This document shows positions 1-6,513 of a stretch of 7,572 nucleotides of DNA, piece after piece. The position numbers and the translations under genes were made by a program. The notes below the pieces were generated by a model. The model had not been told where the DNA came from, made no database searches, and saw nothing but the letters and a program-made list of their open reading frames with translations. The stretch is from an uncultured Clostridia bacterium (lineage in GTDB: Bacteria; Bacillota; Clostridia; Oscillospirales; Acutalibacteraceae), in the NCBI GenBank assembly GCA_946186535.1, contig CAMHNT010000109.1, forward strand, positions 1-7,572, in the 5' to 3' direction. The number at the start of each line of letters is the position of its first letter. The stretch's first letter is position 1.

Positions 1-77
1 TCTTGCTGTTAGAATTTTGGGTGTTTTTTGACTGGACGGATATTGACAAATCCATTGTAATGTTTTGAATTTTTTCC

Positions 78-308
78 TTAAAACGCCATGTTCAACGATT
101 TGGGCGAAAGCATATTTAAAGCTGTGTGAGAACTATTTTTTTCACGTCTTTGCGGGCAGTCCCGCCCGAGTTTATTTGTAACGATAGTTACTGCCGCATG
201 TTTAATTTGTTTTTCCTGTAACCAACGAACCAGTGTATTTAAAGCGGGAGATGAAGCAATCTCTGAATAATTATCAGTGCTTCCGCTTTTTATATAGAAC
301 ACGATCAC
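78..308 (-). pseudogene. Possible decayed RNase H-like fragment
   Basis: This is a 76-codon minus-strand open stretch beginning at a GTG with no ribosome-binding site upstream; the frame stays open only to a TGA at 327-329. Residues 11-16 read TDNYSE, close to the TNNxxE signature that carries a catalytic glutamate in RNase HI. They are followed by a leucine-rich helix (about 17-34) and a hydrophobic strand ending VTIVTNK at 40-46, where RNase HI proteins have a strand ending in TDS. The expected aspartate is replaced by N45, and the following residues do not resemble RNase H. The spacing from E16 to N45 (29 residues) is longer than the usual roughly 22. If the resemblance is real, both ends of the gene are lost and this is a remnant. 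It may equally be a chance open frame. Confidence 0.2.
178..191. repeat. Short inverted repeat GTAAC-N4-GTTAC
   Basis: GTAAC at 178-182 and GTTAC at 187-191 form a perfect 5-base inverted repeat around GATA. The right half continues as AGTTACTGCC (186-195), which matches AGTTACCGCC at 3920-3929 in the other sizeable non-coding gap at nine of ten bases. It could be a binding site for a regulator acting on both gaps, but the element is short and may be chance. Confidence 0.25.
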
Positions 309-323
309 GGAAAGGGTGTTCAG

Positions 324-3317
324 ATGTCAAAAATAGTAAAAAGTTATAAAATAAATAAGATTCCTGATCTGAGCTTGGATAAGTATTCTTCTCTTGACGG
401 CAAAGGAGTTGAAGGCGTTCTTGAAAAGCACAATGCTTTTTTGCGGCGTTGGAACAGAAAGGGAATACTTTCTGAGATTTCCTTCCATCTCTTTTATTAT
501 TTCGATGGTCAGGATGCTGAGGGCGAGTATGTCAGGGGAGAAAGAGGAAACAAGCTGGAGATCATTTTTGCCGCATACGGTGAAGAAGAAAAAATGAAGA
601 ATATAGATCAGCTTGTTTTTTCGTCGCCGCTTTCCGAATACTACGAATTCAGGAAATGTAATTTCAATGATTTTTTATCCGAGTATAGGCTGGATTCCTC
701 GCCGTTCAGCTATTGTGCCGCACTTGTAAAGAAGGAGACGTTCATTCGTTCATCTGTTGGGAGCGGAGATAACAGTATCTACTATAACATCAGAGCTTGG
801 ACAATGAACGAGGGCGGAAGATTATATTCGCTTGCAAAGCTTTTGGAAGCGTTAGATAAAAAAATGGTTTACAGGGTCGACTTATATCCTGTCGATAAAG
901 GCGAACGTCTCAGAGACTCGCTCACACACCCGATGTCTGTTTTGCGTGACAGGATCTATAACAGAATGGGGTCAGGCGGTCAGCGTGATTATGAGGCAGA
1001 GGCGGTTCTGAAGGATTATGAGGAGCTTATGTCCAAGGTTGAATCATCTCCGCACTTTATTGCAAATGTTTTTGTGTTTGCCAATAATTACGATGATGCA
1101 GCAGTAGTTCTTGATTCGGCCGGTTCTGAGGCCGTCAGCGAAGGTAATTATGACATAGGATATTTCAAGGATAAATTTTATGCCGGAGCTTTTTCTGACG
1201 ATGTGGCAGATAAGGAATGGTTTGACAGAAGAAAACAGATCGTAATGAAAAAGGCACCGATCGGCTTTTCTGTGTTCAAGGATAAGGCTCGGGATATAAA
1301 TATCAATTATCTTTCCAATCTGTTTACTTTGGAGGAGATCGAACCGTTTTTCAGATTCCCTGCGCTGTATGACGGAGAAACTATCCAAAAGCGCAAGGAA
1401 ACAGCCCCTGTGCCGATCCCTGAAAGCAATGCGATCTATCTCGGAACGGACGATAACGGATATCCCGTCTACTTTCCGCTTGAAAAGCTTGCGAAGCACG
1501 CGTTTATCGCCGGAGTCCCCGGATCTGGCAAAACGAATACGCTCCACCATCTCACGTCTACTCTTTGGAAAAAGCATGGTATACCTTTTCTTGTTTTTGA
1601 GCCGGCAAAAAAGGAATACAGAGCACTTGCAAATCAAGAGGGAATGGAAGATATGTTCATCTTCTCTCCGAATGCCGATATGCGCTTTCCACTGCACATA
1701 AATCCTTTCGAGTTCCCTAAAGGCGAGGTTCTCTCCGAGCATATTTCCAATCTGTTCTCTGTTTTTCAAGGCTCCTTTGAGCTTGAAGCCTCAATGCCGT
1801 TCTTACTTCAGAAGGCTATAGAGGCAGTCTACAGAGATCTTGGCTGGTCGACCGATACAGTTTATACAGACGAGACGAATTTGAAGTTTCCGACGATGTC
1901 TATGCTGTATCGAAAAATGGAGGAAGAGGTCAACTCAACAAAATACGATTCCGAGCTGAGAGGAAATATAGAGACAGCACTCAAGGTACGTATAGGCAGC
2001 TTGCTTCAGCGTGAGCTCGGAGATCTGTTTGATGTTCCGACATCAACGCTTTCTCCGGAGGAATGGCTTGAAAAGCCTGCCGTGATCGAGCTTGAGTCAA
2101 TAGGCAAGGATCCTGCAAACTTTCTTACTCTGCTTTTGTGTACGCTTATCAGAGAAACACTCAAGGTAAATCCTCACTACGATAAAGATTATGCCCGTCA
2201 CGTTATTTTTATAGAAGAGGCTCATAATCTTATTGGACCGAATTCGGAGAGGATACCCGGAACTCCGCCCGACCCAAAGCAGTCTGCAACCGAGTTTATT
2301 TCCAATATGCTTGCTGAGGTACGAGCTCTGAAGGAGGGAATAGTCATTGCCGACCAGCTTCCTACCGTTATGGCGCCCGCAGTTATTAAAAATACAGGCT
2401 TGAAGATAGCTTTGCGAATAACTGCGTCTGACGACAGAGGACTTTTAGGCAGTACAATGGCAGCTATGCCTAATCAGATAGAGCAAATGGCGTCCTTCGG
2501 AATAGGAAGATCGCTTATCAGCTACGAGGGGCTTATGAGACCGTTTACCATTCAAACACACGAGTGGTGCGGTATGTGGAACACGGAGCACTGCAGCTAT
2601 GAAAATTTTGATGAGAGCTGGTGTATCAGGTGCTGTGAACATTTTCGGAACGGCGAATGTATTCCAAGCAGATCGGTTCGAAAGGCTGTCACGACCTCTA
2701 AGTATGACGAAGATCTTCAGCGTCAGATTTTCGACAGACCTTCCTACAGGAAAATTTGCGAAAAAAGCTTTTTTATGGAAGCAAATCGCATTAATAACAA
2801 GTTTATGGAGTGCATAGACAGATGCAAAGCTGTTTCTGACACTATTGACACTGTTTCTGTGGAGCGTGAAAAGTACAATTCATTGAAAAGTGCGTATGAC
2901 ATTGCAGTTGGGAATGGAGAATCCTCTGTTTCGGGAAAATCGCTTGATAAGGTAAGAGCAGAGCTTCGGGATAGAACCGACCTGATTTCCGAGCTTACAT
3001 CAGATTCCGGTGATTATCAGAATACAGTTGACATTGTATCTGATTTTATCGGAATAGCAGACAGGATCGATAACCGTCTTCGTTATTGGGAAAGACTTGG
3101 CATATCTGATGACGGAATATATAATGGCTGTGAGAACAAGGAAAATGTGAAAAATATCTTCGGGAAAATCAAGGAAAGGCAGAAATATGCCGTTGAAGCT
3201 GCTTGTGATATATATGAGCGGATCAAACTGAACATTGAAAAAGAAACAATGGAAAAATTAAGAGGAAAGCTTATTGAAGCTGCAAAAAAATATCAGCTTG
3301 ACATAGCTGTAGAATAA
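324..3317 (+). CDS. HerA/DUF87-type P-loop ATPase with Cys-rich insert and helical C-terminus
   Basis: A 997-residue predicted ATPase of the FtsK-HerA superfamily, whose members are typically ring-forming pumps that move DNA or protein through the central pore. Visible motifs are a Walker A, GVPGSGKT at residues 397-404 (K403 the nucleotide-binding lysine); a Walker B, VIFIEEAH at 627-634, with glutamates where HerA usually has DE; and a TASDDRGLLG stretch at 700-709 matching the DDR(E)LVG-type segment near the end of HerA cores. Residues 1 to about 375 form a domain I cannot assign. Residues 749-779 hold six cysteines (749, 757, 767, 770, 771, 779), a candidate zinc site. Residues from about 780 to the end are charged and largely helical. 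No signal peptide or membrane segment is seen, so it is probably cytoplasmic. The ATG start has GGAAAGGG seven bases upstream. It opens the operon; the next gene starts 13 bases after its stop. Superfamily assignment is firm; the substrate is unknown. Confidence 0.9.
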   Translation: MSKIVKSYKINKIPDLSLDKYSSLDGKGVEGVLEKHNAFLRRWNRKGILSEISFHLFYYFDGQDAEGEYVRGERGNKLEIIFAAYGEEEKMKNIDQLVFSSPLSEYYEFRKCNFNDFLSEYRLDSSPFSYCAALVKKETFIRSSVGSGDNSIYYNIRAWTMNEGGRLYSLAKLLEALDKKMVYRVDLYPVDKGERLRDSLTHPMSVLRDRIYNRMGSGGQRDYEAEAVLKDYEELMSKVESSPHFIANVFVFANNYDDAAVVLDSAGSEAVSEGNYDIGYFKDKFYAGAFSDDVADKEWFDRRKQIVMKKAPIGFSVFKDKARDININYLSNLFTLEEIEPFFRFPALYDGETIQKRKETAPVPIPESNAIYLGTDDNGYPVYFPLEKLAKHAFIAGVPGSGKTNTLHHLTSTLWKKHGIPFLVFEPAKKEYRALANQEGMEDMFIFSPNADMRFPLHINPFEFPKGEVLSEHISNLFSVFQGSFELEASMPFLLQKAIEAVYRDLGWSTDTVYTDETNLKFPTMSMLYRKMEEEVNSTKYDSELRGNIETALKVRIGSLLQRELGDLFDVPTSTLSPEEWLEKPAVIELESIGKDPANFLTLLLCTLIRETLKVNPHYDKDYARHVIFIEEAHNLIGPNSERIPGTPPDPKQSATEFISNMLAEVRALKEGIVIADQLPTVMAPAVIKNTGLKIALRITASDDRGLLGSTMAAMPNQIEQMASFGIGRSLISYEGLMRPFTIQTHEWCGMWNTEHCSYENFDESWCIRCCEHFRNGECIPSRSVRKAVTTSKYDEDLQRQIFDRPSYRKICEKSFFMEANRINNKFMECIDRCKAVSDTIDTVSVEREKYNSLKSAYDIAVGNGESSVSGKSLDKVRAELRDRTDLISELTSDSGDYQNTVDIVSDFIGIADRIDNRLRYWERLGISDDGIYNGCENKENVKNIFGKIKERQKYAVEAACDIYERIKLNIEKETMEKLRGKLIEAAKKYQLDIAVE

Positions 3318-3330
3318 AAGGAGAATTGTT

Positions 3331-3816
3331 ATGGGCAGTATTAAGAATTCACTCAGGAAGAAATTACAGGAGTCCGGGAAGGAAGGAAAGGAGGCTGTTA
3401 AGGAAGGCAGCAAGATATCAGACGAGGCTAAGAAAATACGAGGCCGTCTTGAAGCTATTGACATGAATCTTGACGATTCTGACGTAAAAGCCGTGAATGA
3501 TTTTGAGAAGGACGCAGACAAGGAGATTAAATCAGAGTTTAAAGAAAACTCTGCGGAAGTAGCGGAAAAAGCATCGGAAGGTCTTACTTCCGCGGAAGCA
3601 GATGCAGGCAGCGAAGAGAAAAAGACTGACGACGCCAGGAAGAACATTGAGGCAACGGAAACTACCGAGATAGGAAGCGCTGTTGCAGGCGAGGCCAAAG
3701 AGAAGCTCCAGAAGAGCTCTGATGAGTACAGCGAAATAGCAAAGAGTGCCGAAAAAGAGAAGGAGAGCCTTAGTGCAAAAATGCAGGCCCTCAAATCGAA
3801 GATATCCGAATGGTGA
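3331..3816 (+). CDS. Small highly charged all-helical protein, unknown function
   Basis: A 161-residue protein of unknown family. It is dominated by Lys, Glu, Ala, Ser and Asp, with no proline, cysteine or histidine and a single tryptophan at the very C-terminus (SEW). This composition predicts one or a few long amphipathic helices, probably coiled coil, with a more acidic and less regular middle (about 70-125). It has no WXG motif, signal peptide or membrane segment, so it is not a classical WXG100 protein, although its size and helicity would suit a helical partner of the ATPase before it or of the coiled-coil proteins after it. The ATG follows AAGGAG at 3318-3323 by seven bases, and the gene lies 13 bases after the ATPase stop, so the two are surely cotranscribed. 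Coding status is well supported by the start site and by uniform helical composition across the whole frame. Alternatives are a scaffold, an LEA-like soluble protein or a secreted helical substrate. Confidence 0.85.
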   Translation: MGSIKNSLRKKLQESGKEGKEAVKEGSKISDEAKKIRGRLEAIDMNLDDSDVKAVNDFEKDADKEIKSEFKENSAEVAEKASEGLTSAEADAGSEEKKTDDARKNIEATETTEIGSAVAGEAKEKLQKSSDEYSEIAKSAEKEKESLSAKMQALKSKISEW

Positions 3817-3842
3817 TACTTTGCCGAGATCTATTTACAAGT

Positions 3843-3894
3843 AACTGTTTTGATACCGTAACAGAGCTTGTCTTGGTTACGGTATCAAACAGTT
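3843..3894 (+). repeat. Long near-perfect inverted repeat (hairpin) between genes 2 and 3
   Basis: The left arm at 3843-3862 (AACTGTTTTGATACCGTAAC) is complementary to the right arm at 3876-3894, with a single extra base in the T run of the left arm. The 13-base loop can add three more pairs (AGA 3863-3865 with TCT 3871-3873). As RNA this would be a strong stem of about 19 pairs. A short T run, TTTT, sits five bases after the stem (3899-3902), so it may act as a leaky Rho-independent terminator or as an mRNA-stabilising 3' end for genes 1-2. The stem is AT/GC mixed and the T run is short and offset, so termination would probably be partial. A DNA-level role as a large dyad operator, or descent from a small mobile repeat, are alternatives. 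Confidence 0.75.
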
Positions 3895-3970
3895 CGACTT
3901 TTCGTCATGACAATACGACAGTTACCGCCATAGTACCGGTTTATTACCAATTTTACAAGGGTGTATAAAT
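3895..3970 (+). promoter_or_regulatory. Putative control region ahead of the peptidase gene
   Basis: This stretch follows the hairpin and leads to gene 3. It holds an 8-base perfect palindrome, GTCATGAC at 3904-3911, and ACAGTTAC at 3918-3925, which is the exact complement of GTAACTGT at 3841-3848 and so could compete for the left arm of the hairpin. ATGACA at 3907-3912 resembles a -35 box, but the sequence 17-18 bases on (around 3930-3936) is a poor -10, so an internal promoter is possible but not shown. A ribosome-binding site, AAGGGTG at 3957-3963, sits seven bases before the ATG at 3971. An 8-base direct repeat, TTTACAAG, occurs at 3834-3841 and 3952-3959, flanking the whole element. Confidence 0.35.
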
Positions 3971-6076
3971 ATGGGCATAAAGGAAATTAAATCTAACTCT
4001 CAAAAAATTATTCAAGAGGGTGTAACCGCAAAGAAGGAGCTTGACGATAGCCTTCGGGGCATCGAGGCTGCAAAACTTGAATTGCAGCAGGCAAATCAAG
4101 CATTTGATCTCGTCTGCCAGGTCGACGAGAACGGGAACTATCGAGGCGATGTTGCAGCCGCAAAAGCCAGGCTTAACGGCGCTCGGAGTTCATTACAGCT
4201 TGCCAATTCGAGATACGAGGCTGCGAAAGCCGAAATAAAAAGTATTAATGAAAGAAAGAAAAAGGAAATATCAATTATAGACGAGTACAACAAGGGCGAG
4301 CTTTTAAATAAGCAAAAATTCGAAGAGATTTTGAAGATGAGCTATGGAAGCTCGATGGAAACGTATCTTAAAGAACTCGTTGCCAGAATGAATGAAGCGG
4401 AGAAAGCTAAAGCGGATCTGCAAAAAAGCATGGGCATGAATGTTGATGTTTTTTCCTATTCGGCAGGCAGCGGATCGCCGGGAGGAATAGGCGGGGGAGG
4501 AGCTTCTTCGTCCACGGAGGTATATAATGATACTTCTGTGTCTTCACAGGATCACAGCTCTCACAGCCGCAGCGATTCGGGCTTGAATTTTGATGATCTT
4601 GATATCGAAACACTTAAATCATTGAGAAGCGCATTACTAAGTGCCTATGTTTACGGGCAGGATCAGGATATACCCGACGATATCAAGGTCGATTATTTGA
4701 TGAGTGAATCCGATTTCAAGGCAGCGAACGGAAGAGCGAGAACTCCCAATGAGATACTGCGTGGTATTAAAGTATCGATCCGTGAAAATTGGATGAATAA
4801 TTTCAACCCCGAGCTTCAGAAAAAAAACTCGTCAGAGGCAGCCTACAGAGAAAACCTTCGGATTTTCAGATACGGCCTTTCTTTGGAGGTCGGGAGCGAC
4901 ATTGCAGAAGGACTTACCGATGAACAAATTGAGTTTATTGCCTCGGAAAGAAACATAGCCTATCTCAGCGGAAAGCGATTCGATACGCTAAGCCAAATTA
5001 ACGAGCTCAAAAGAGCCACAAAGGATTGGCAGTCAACAAGAGCCGCAGGCTTCAACGATACATATAGAGACGATATTGAAGAAATACTCAATTATGCAGA
5101 CGCCGCGTTCAGCACAGATTCGTCTGAATGGCAGGAAAGCGCTTGCAGATATCTTGATTATTTGGATTTCGAGAGTTCAGTGATGAATAAAAAAATCAGC
5201 TTTGCCAGAGCGGCAAGCGACAGAGCAGCCGCAGCAGCTGAATCCTACAAAAATAAAAGCGGGTCCGCATCTGAGGATAATGTATATAATCAGCTTTATC
5301 AGGAAAAGATGCGAAAGGAGTCTGCTTTAAATGAGATCAAAAAGGAGAAAGCCGCAATAGAACGGAAAAAAGCTGAAATATCAAGTAATATAAATCCCGA
5401 AAAAGCTACATATTTCAGAGGCTTCGGAGGAAAGAGTTTTGTTGACGTGTATGACGGAATGCTTACAAATCAGCAAGGTCAGGTGAATCCAAACTGCGAG
5501 GGTGATTGTGGTATCACAAGCTCTTGTTCCGCATATAATCAGCAAACAGGCAGCTGCTTGGGAGAAGCTGACGGAATAGATATATTCGTCCGTGAGGGTC
5601 TTTGTATCACAGGATCTGACCCTAAAAGAAATGGCGGAACATCAATGAATGACAGAATTCAGTTTTTTAAGAGAATGGCTAAGAACGGAGAGTCGTTCGA
5701 ATTTGAAAAATATTCCGCCGGCATATCTCGTTTTACCCCGGTTGATATTGATGTTCTTGCAAAAAAGTTTTTTAGCGGATCGAGTATTCTCATGTCGGTA
5801 TATGGAGATGATATTTGGGACGAAGACGTTTATAAAAGGAAGCCTGCGAAGGATCCTTCTCCAAAAGGAAAGCTTAGCAGATTTAAAAAGTCAAAGCTCA
5901 GCGACCATTGTGTATGTGTAGCCGGGTTTAGCTGCAACAGAAAAAACGATGTAGTCGGGATGTGGATCAACGATACCGGAGGATCGGCTAACCGTCTTTT
6001 TATAAGCAGAGATAAATTTGAACAGATGCAAAGAACGACAAGGGATTTTTCATTCTTGTGTGTAAAAAAGGTTTGA
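3971..6076 (+). CDS. Coiled-coil protein with C-terminal papain-like cysteine peptidase domain
   Basis: A 701-residue multidomain protein. Residues 1 to about 157 are helical and coiled-coil-like. Residues 164-204 form a Ser/Gly-rich flexible linker. Residues 205 to about 480 are mostly helical, including an alanine-rich stretch and a Lys/Glu-rich coiled coil shortly before 480. Residues from about 490 to 701 look like a papain-like (C39-like) peptidase: GDCGITSS with candidate nucleophile C513, SDHCVCVAGF with H646, and WINDTGG with N667 or D668 as third member. Related domains are often found at the C-termini of polymorphic toxins in Firmicutes, so it may be a protein-cleaving effector, or a processing peptidase for the system. 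The last 200 residues hold nine cysteines; the first 500 show only two. No signal peptide, LXG motif or membrane segment is seen. The ATG follows AAGGGTG. The next gene starts 13 bases after the stop. The peptidase fold is likely; target and toxicity are inferred. Confidence 0.87.
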   Translation: MGIKEIKSNSQKIIQEGVTAKKELDDSLRGIEAAKLELQQANQAFDLVCQVDENGNYRGDVAAAKARLNGARSSLQLANSRYEAAKAEIKSINERKKKEISIIDEYNKGELLNKQKFEEILKMSYGSSMETYLKELVARMNEAEKAKADLQKSMGMNVDVFSYSAGSGSPGGIGGGGASSSTEVYNDTSVSSQDHSSHSRSDSGLNFDDLDIETLKSLRSALLSAYVYGQDQDIPDDIKVDYLMSESDFKAANGRARTPNEILRGIKVSIRENWMNNFNPELQKKNSSEAAYRENLRIFRYGLSLEVGSDIAEGLTDEQIEFIASERNIAYLSGKRFDTLSQINELKRATKDWQSTRAAGFNDTYRDDIEEILNYADAAFSTDSSEWQESACRYLDYLDFESSVMNKKISFARAASDRAAAAAESYKNKSGSASEDNVYNQLYQEKMRKESALNEIKKEKAAIERKKAEISSNINPEKATYFRGFGGKSFVDVYDGMLTNQQGQVNPNCEGDCGITSSCSAYNQQTGSCLGEADGIDIFVREGLCITGSDPKRNGGTSMNDRIQFFKRMAKNGESFEFEKYSAGISRFTPVDIDVLAKKFFSGSSILMSVYGDDIWDEDVYKRKPAKDPSPKGKLSRFKKSKLSDHCVCVAGFSCNRKNDVVGMWINDTGGSANRLFISRDKFEQMQRTTRDFSFLCVKKV

Positions 6077-6089
6077 AAGGTGAAGCAAG

Positions 6090-6476
6090 ATGGATATCGA
6101 TAGCGTTTATAGAATATATAACGACTACAGAAAATTGAACGAGATCAGTTCATTGCCATATATAGTTGTTAACAGCGATGGAAGCAAACTTATCCGGTGG
6201 TTCAACTATGATATAGTGAAAGAGGACGATTCGTCGGCAGTGATAGAGATCACAGGACGATATGAAATGGACAGCGGCTTAAATGTTCGCGAGCATAGCC
6301 TGAATGAAGTGAAGGAGCTGGAGCTTGGAGATTTCGACGAGCCTGAGCTTTCGGAAAGGGATTATTTTGAAAAGCTCGAAAAGCTCTATGATTCGCCTGA
6401 TAGAGAACAAATGAAGGAACTGCTTCGCAAAGCCGAGGTTGTGCCTCTTTTGTGTTTATATGAAATTATGGAGTGA
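6090..6476 (+). CDS. Small acidic protein, unknown family; candidate immunity protein or chaperone
   Basis: A 128-residue protein I do not recognise. It has 31 Asp/Glu against 16 Lys/Arg, so it is strongly acidic. The N-terminal half (about 20-60) alternates hydrophobic and polar residues in a way that suggests beta strands around a turn (NSDGSK); the C-terminal half (about 85-128) looks helical. There is no signal peptide or membrane segment. The ATG is preceded by AAAGGTGA (6076-6083), which overlaps the stop codon of the peptidase gene, so translation of the two is probably coupled. Its small size, acidity and place directly after a toxin-like gene fit an immunity protein that masks the peptidase, but a chaperone or an adaptor to the following ATPase fits the same facts. 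No motif decides between them. Confidence 0.8.
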   Translation: MDIDSVYRIYNDYRKLNEISSLPYIVVNSDGSKLIRWFNYDIVKEDDSSAVIEITGRYEMDSGLNVREHSLNEVKELELGDFDEPELSERDYFEKLEKLYDSPDREQMKELLRKAEVVPLLCLYEIME

Positions 6477-6513
6477 ATCGCCGATCATGATATAACTAAA
6501 ACGGAGGATTGAA

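Larger units (their letters stand above)
1..323. other. Upstream leader region without a convincing intact gene
   Basis: No intact protein-coding gene can be defended here. The first 65 bases are open in one plus frame (stop at 66-68) and could be the tail of an upstream gene, but 21 codons are too few to judge. A TTGACA hexamer at 43-48 matches a -35 box; the best partner at 16 bases spacing, TTGAAT at 65-70, is only a weak -10, so no promoter is called. A short GC-rich stem (GCGGG at 152-156, CCCGC at 161-165) is not followed by a T run on either strand and is not a good terminator. Just before the first gene, an AT-rich tract (about 287-297) precedes a clear ribosome-binding site, GGAAAGGG at 309-316. 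Confidence 0.6.

Noticed and set aside
152..165. GC-rich stem as a transcription terminator
   Set aside because: The stem has only five pairs and no T run follows it on either strand.
1044..1769. 241-codon minus-strand open frame
   Set aside because: It lies fully inside the ATPase gene, antisense to it, across the Walker A region. The translation is Arg/Ile/Phe-rich with no recognisable domain; it is a shadow of the real frame.
3258..3794. 178-codon minus-strand open frame rich in Ser, Phe and Leu
   Set aside because: It is antisense to the charged helical gene. The Ser/Phe/Leu composition is the expected complement of Lys/Glu-rich codons, and the plus strand has the ribosome-binding site.
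5649..5921. 90-codon plus-strand frame inside the peptidase gene
   Set aside because: It overlaps the peptidase domain in another frame, has no good ribosome-binding site and no recognisable content.
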